A DNA stretch of 64,000 nt, taken from Flavobacteriales bacterium. GTDB taxonomy: Bacteria > Bacteroidota > Bacteroidia > CAIKAF01. The notes under the pieces were generated by a model that had not been told where the DNA came from, did not search any database, and worked only from the letters and a program-made list of their open reading frames with translations. The stretch lies in assembly GCA_025055635.1 (NCBI GenBank), contig JANWWQ010000003.1:1-64000 (forward strand), written 5' to 3'. Every line of letters begins with the position of its first letter. The stretch's first letter is position 1. Of this stretch, positions 63,601-64,000 are shown piece by piece. A program made the translations under genes and the position numbers.

Positions 63601-63663
63601 GGGTATCCCGTGGTGGAGGTGGATGCTTTTGGAAATGATCTTCGGGCCAAATCTAAAAATTAA
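60634..63663 (+). CDS. M16-family (pitrilysin/insulinase-type) metallopeptidase, two-domain
   Basis: A 1009-residue exported protein. After the signal peptide the N-terminal M16 domain holds the inverted zinc motif HFFEH (H94, E97, H98) and a downstream TVKNERGQNYDN that supplies the third ligand. The inactive partner domain follows. A second M16-like half begins at about residue 520 (ELPVTDILVSILGG) and ends with GGGFNSRLNQNLREKRGYTYG, the family R/Y motif. It has no HxxEH. A Pro-rich spacer lies near residues 745-790. The enzyme probably degrades peptides in the periplasm. It is monocistronic, with tRNA-Leu downstream. Confidence 0.92.
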   Translation: MKMLTQNFCFTLGMSFLLFLWPAYTRSQKGDRYALVETVGPAPGTINIPYKKYKFSNGLTLLVHEDHSDPVVYVDVTYHVGSGREIYGRSGFAHFFEHMMFQGSEHVGDEEHFRIITEAGGTLNGTTNTDRTNYFETIPSNQLEVALWLESDRMGWFLDAVTPEKFEVQRATVKNERGQNYDNAPYGLVGEKLREGLYPFNHPYSWSTIGYIEDLNAATLDDLKRFFLRWYGPNNAILTVAGDVQADQVAALVDKYFSDIPSGPLVSAPAPQPVRLEKDRFISYEDNVKMPLIKLVWPTVDQTHPDALALDAVAFALGHGKSSPLYQKLVKTQMAQSVLANHPTFELTGHLEATVYALPGQSLEKIRNTVLECLKELAAKGISEEVLKRFKSITEAQVLNSLRTVQGKGSRLAYYATFFPTPDYLPRYLKALQELTVLQVNGAMKKYILDKPCLTVSCVPKGQSAQLPAPDNVSRPTPPPDFKPDLKEYNNLTYSKPKSSIDRSRKPTPGPSPVVNSPDFTVKTSPKEVSFVVTPYNELPVTDILVSILGGYAKDIASKAGVTALMASLMRESTQNFTAEALSDRLELLGCSLEVSGERDEVNVALSCPNRNLDKGINLLKEVLFYPQFKEDEFKRARDRQLQSLRNQSVNARSIAHYVMCKKSYVPTLAASLPDLGTEETLSSLTVEDIKARHRMLLMQPDLVTVAVVGAINAEEVPEKLGFLWNWESPYPLLEKPKIPEPDFDAFPSGKAPPPGSEQTKEELPPDIKEKIVQIRRLFAPPKSPPILFNPQEKTTIFFAHKENAPQSHILVAMKGVMYHPLAESFLCRIINFPLGGGFNSRLNQNLREKRGYTYGIRSSFSTTRYNDVWTCAAAVKKEATDTALLEILREIKEYAEKGMTPEEHEFTKKALLLSDALKYESPAQKASYLKMISEFGFVKDIPQRQKELLERVTLLQLNEKARMHFADKPFTIVVVGDGPTVLPKLQKLGYPVVEVDAFGNDLRAKSKN

Positions 63664-63675
63664 AAAGGTACCCAT

Positions 63676-63683
63676 TACTTTTG
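63676..63683 (+). promoter_or_regulatory. Bacteroidota -7 box before tRNA-Leu
   Basis: TACTTTTG (TAnnTTTG) ends 7 bases before the mature 5' end of tRNA-Leu, the same geometry as at tRNA-Arg. Confidence 0.6.
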
Positions 63684-63690
63684 CGATGAG

Positions 63691-63774
63691 GCCCGGGTGG
63701 CGGAACTGGTAGACGCGACGGACTCAAAATCCGTTGGTGGCAACACCGTGGGGGTTCGATTCCCTTCCCGGGCA
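63691..63774 (+). tRNA. tRNA-Leu (anticodon CAA)
   Basis: An 84-base tRNA. The acceptor stem pairs GCCCGGG with CCCGGGC, and the discriminator is A. The anticodon stem ACGGA/TCCGT encloses the loop CTCAAAA, giving anticodon CAA, which reads TTG. A long class II variable arm (GGTGGCAACACC) and the T arm (GGGGG, TTCGATT, CCCTT) follow. The 3' CCA is not encoded. Confidence 0.95.
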
Positions 63775-63785
63775 CTGCTTAGGAT

Positions 63786-64000
63786 TTGTCTTTATTGAAA
63801 TTCCAGCAAATTCCAGACAGCGACTACCCGGAGGCGGGAAGGGCCTTTTGTCGCCTCTTACGAGTTATGGATACCCTACGTGCCCAATGTCCCTGGGATC
63901 GTCAGCAAACCTTTGAAAGTCTGCGCCACCTCACTATAGAAGAGGTGTATGAATTAGGCGACGCTATTCTTCGTCAAGATGATAGCGACCTGCGCAAAGA
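63786..64000 (+). CDS. mazG: Nucleoside triphosphate pyrophosphohydrolase MazG, 3'-truncated
   Basis: The frame runs off the right edge after 71 codons. RLLRVMDTLRAQCPWDRQQT followed by ESLRHLTIEEVYELGDAI is the diagnostic N-terminal part of full-length MazG. The start is probably TTG at 63786 or TTG at 63795; the first ATG lies inside the conserved block. MazG hydrolyses NTPs, including damaged or signalling nucleotides. It follows tRNA-Leu by about 11 bases. Confidence 0.85.
   Translation, partial: MSLLKFQQIPDSDYPEAGRAFCRLLRVMDTLRAQCPWDRQQTFESLRHLTIEEVYELGDAILRQDDSDLRK

Overview
The window is chromosomal DNA from a member of the phylum Bacteroidota. The evidence is a scattered set of type IX secretion system (T9SS) and gliding genes (a GldJ-like lipoprotein, a PorP/SprF protein, PorU, PorV, SprA and a PorE-like OmpA protein), surface proteins with T9SS C-terminal sorting domains, and a recurring TAnnTTTG promoter box, which is the -7 element of the Bacteroidota housekeeping sigma factor. 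Coding density is high, with many 4-base ATGA/GTGA overlaps and frequent TTG or GTG starts. AT-rich gaps of 300 to 700 bases separate some blocks. I cannot place it below phylum. I see no phage, insertion sequence, CRISPR array or rRNA.

Layout: 1-3035 is the 3' part of a C25 (gingipain-type) peptidase with a sorting domain. 3500-6884 holds a LemA protein, a YhhQ-type transporter and DsbD, followed by tRNA-Arg(CCG). 7079-9740 holds a glycosyltransferase and a fatty-acid-hydroxylase-type membrane enzyme. 9815-17692 is a T9SS block: gldJ and porP-like genes leftward, porU and porV rightward. 18374-20862 is a translationally coupled pair of a long aromatic amino acid hydroxylase and a short-chain dehydrogenase. 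21202-24110 holds purine nucleoside phosphorylase, lpxK and a lone polysaccharide ABC permease. 24209-27718 is a large PKD-domain surface protein. 27731-32773 is an AT-rich polysaccharide operon: a PaaK-like ligase, a glycosyltransferase fused to an N-acetyl sugar amidotransferase, and another glycosyltransferase. 32897-40854 is ruvA-sprA.

40990-47368 holds era, an FtsX-type permease, a rhomboid-like protein lacking the catalytic serine, a lone DppB-type permease coupled to a DoxX/MauE-type protein, and a DUF2892 protein. 47697-52562 is a tight leftward operon: Rieske-like lipoprotein, glycosyltransferase, O-antigen ligase, Ppx/GppA phosphatase, and a sigma-54-type response regulator without a DNA-binding domain. 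52659-54622 holds a very basic exported small protein, a SPOR protein and a class III aminotransferase. 54940-57537 is the PorE-like protein. 57581-60567 holds recG, a MazG-like pyrophosphohydrolase and a bacilliredoxin. 60634-63663 is a two-domain M16 peptidase, followed by tRNA-Leu(CAA) and the start of mazG.

The strongest theme is envelope biology: secretion of large surface proteins through SprA/PorV, their processing by PorU, anchoring through a peptidoglycan-bound PorE/PorP pair, and synthesis of lipid A and a surface polysaccharide. The points most worth checking are the glycosyltransferase-amidotransferase fusion, the operon joining an O-antigen ligase to a Ppx phosphatase and an unusual response regulator, the rhomboid with Thr in place of Ser, the Rieske-like protein with Cys in place of a His ligand, and the aromatic hydroxylase with a long insertion and an unexplained C-terminal half.
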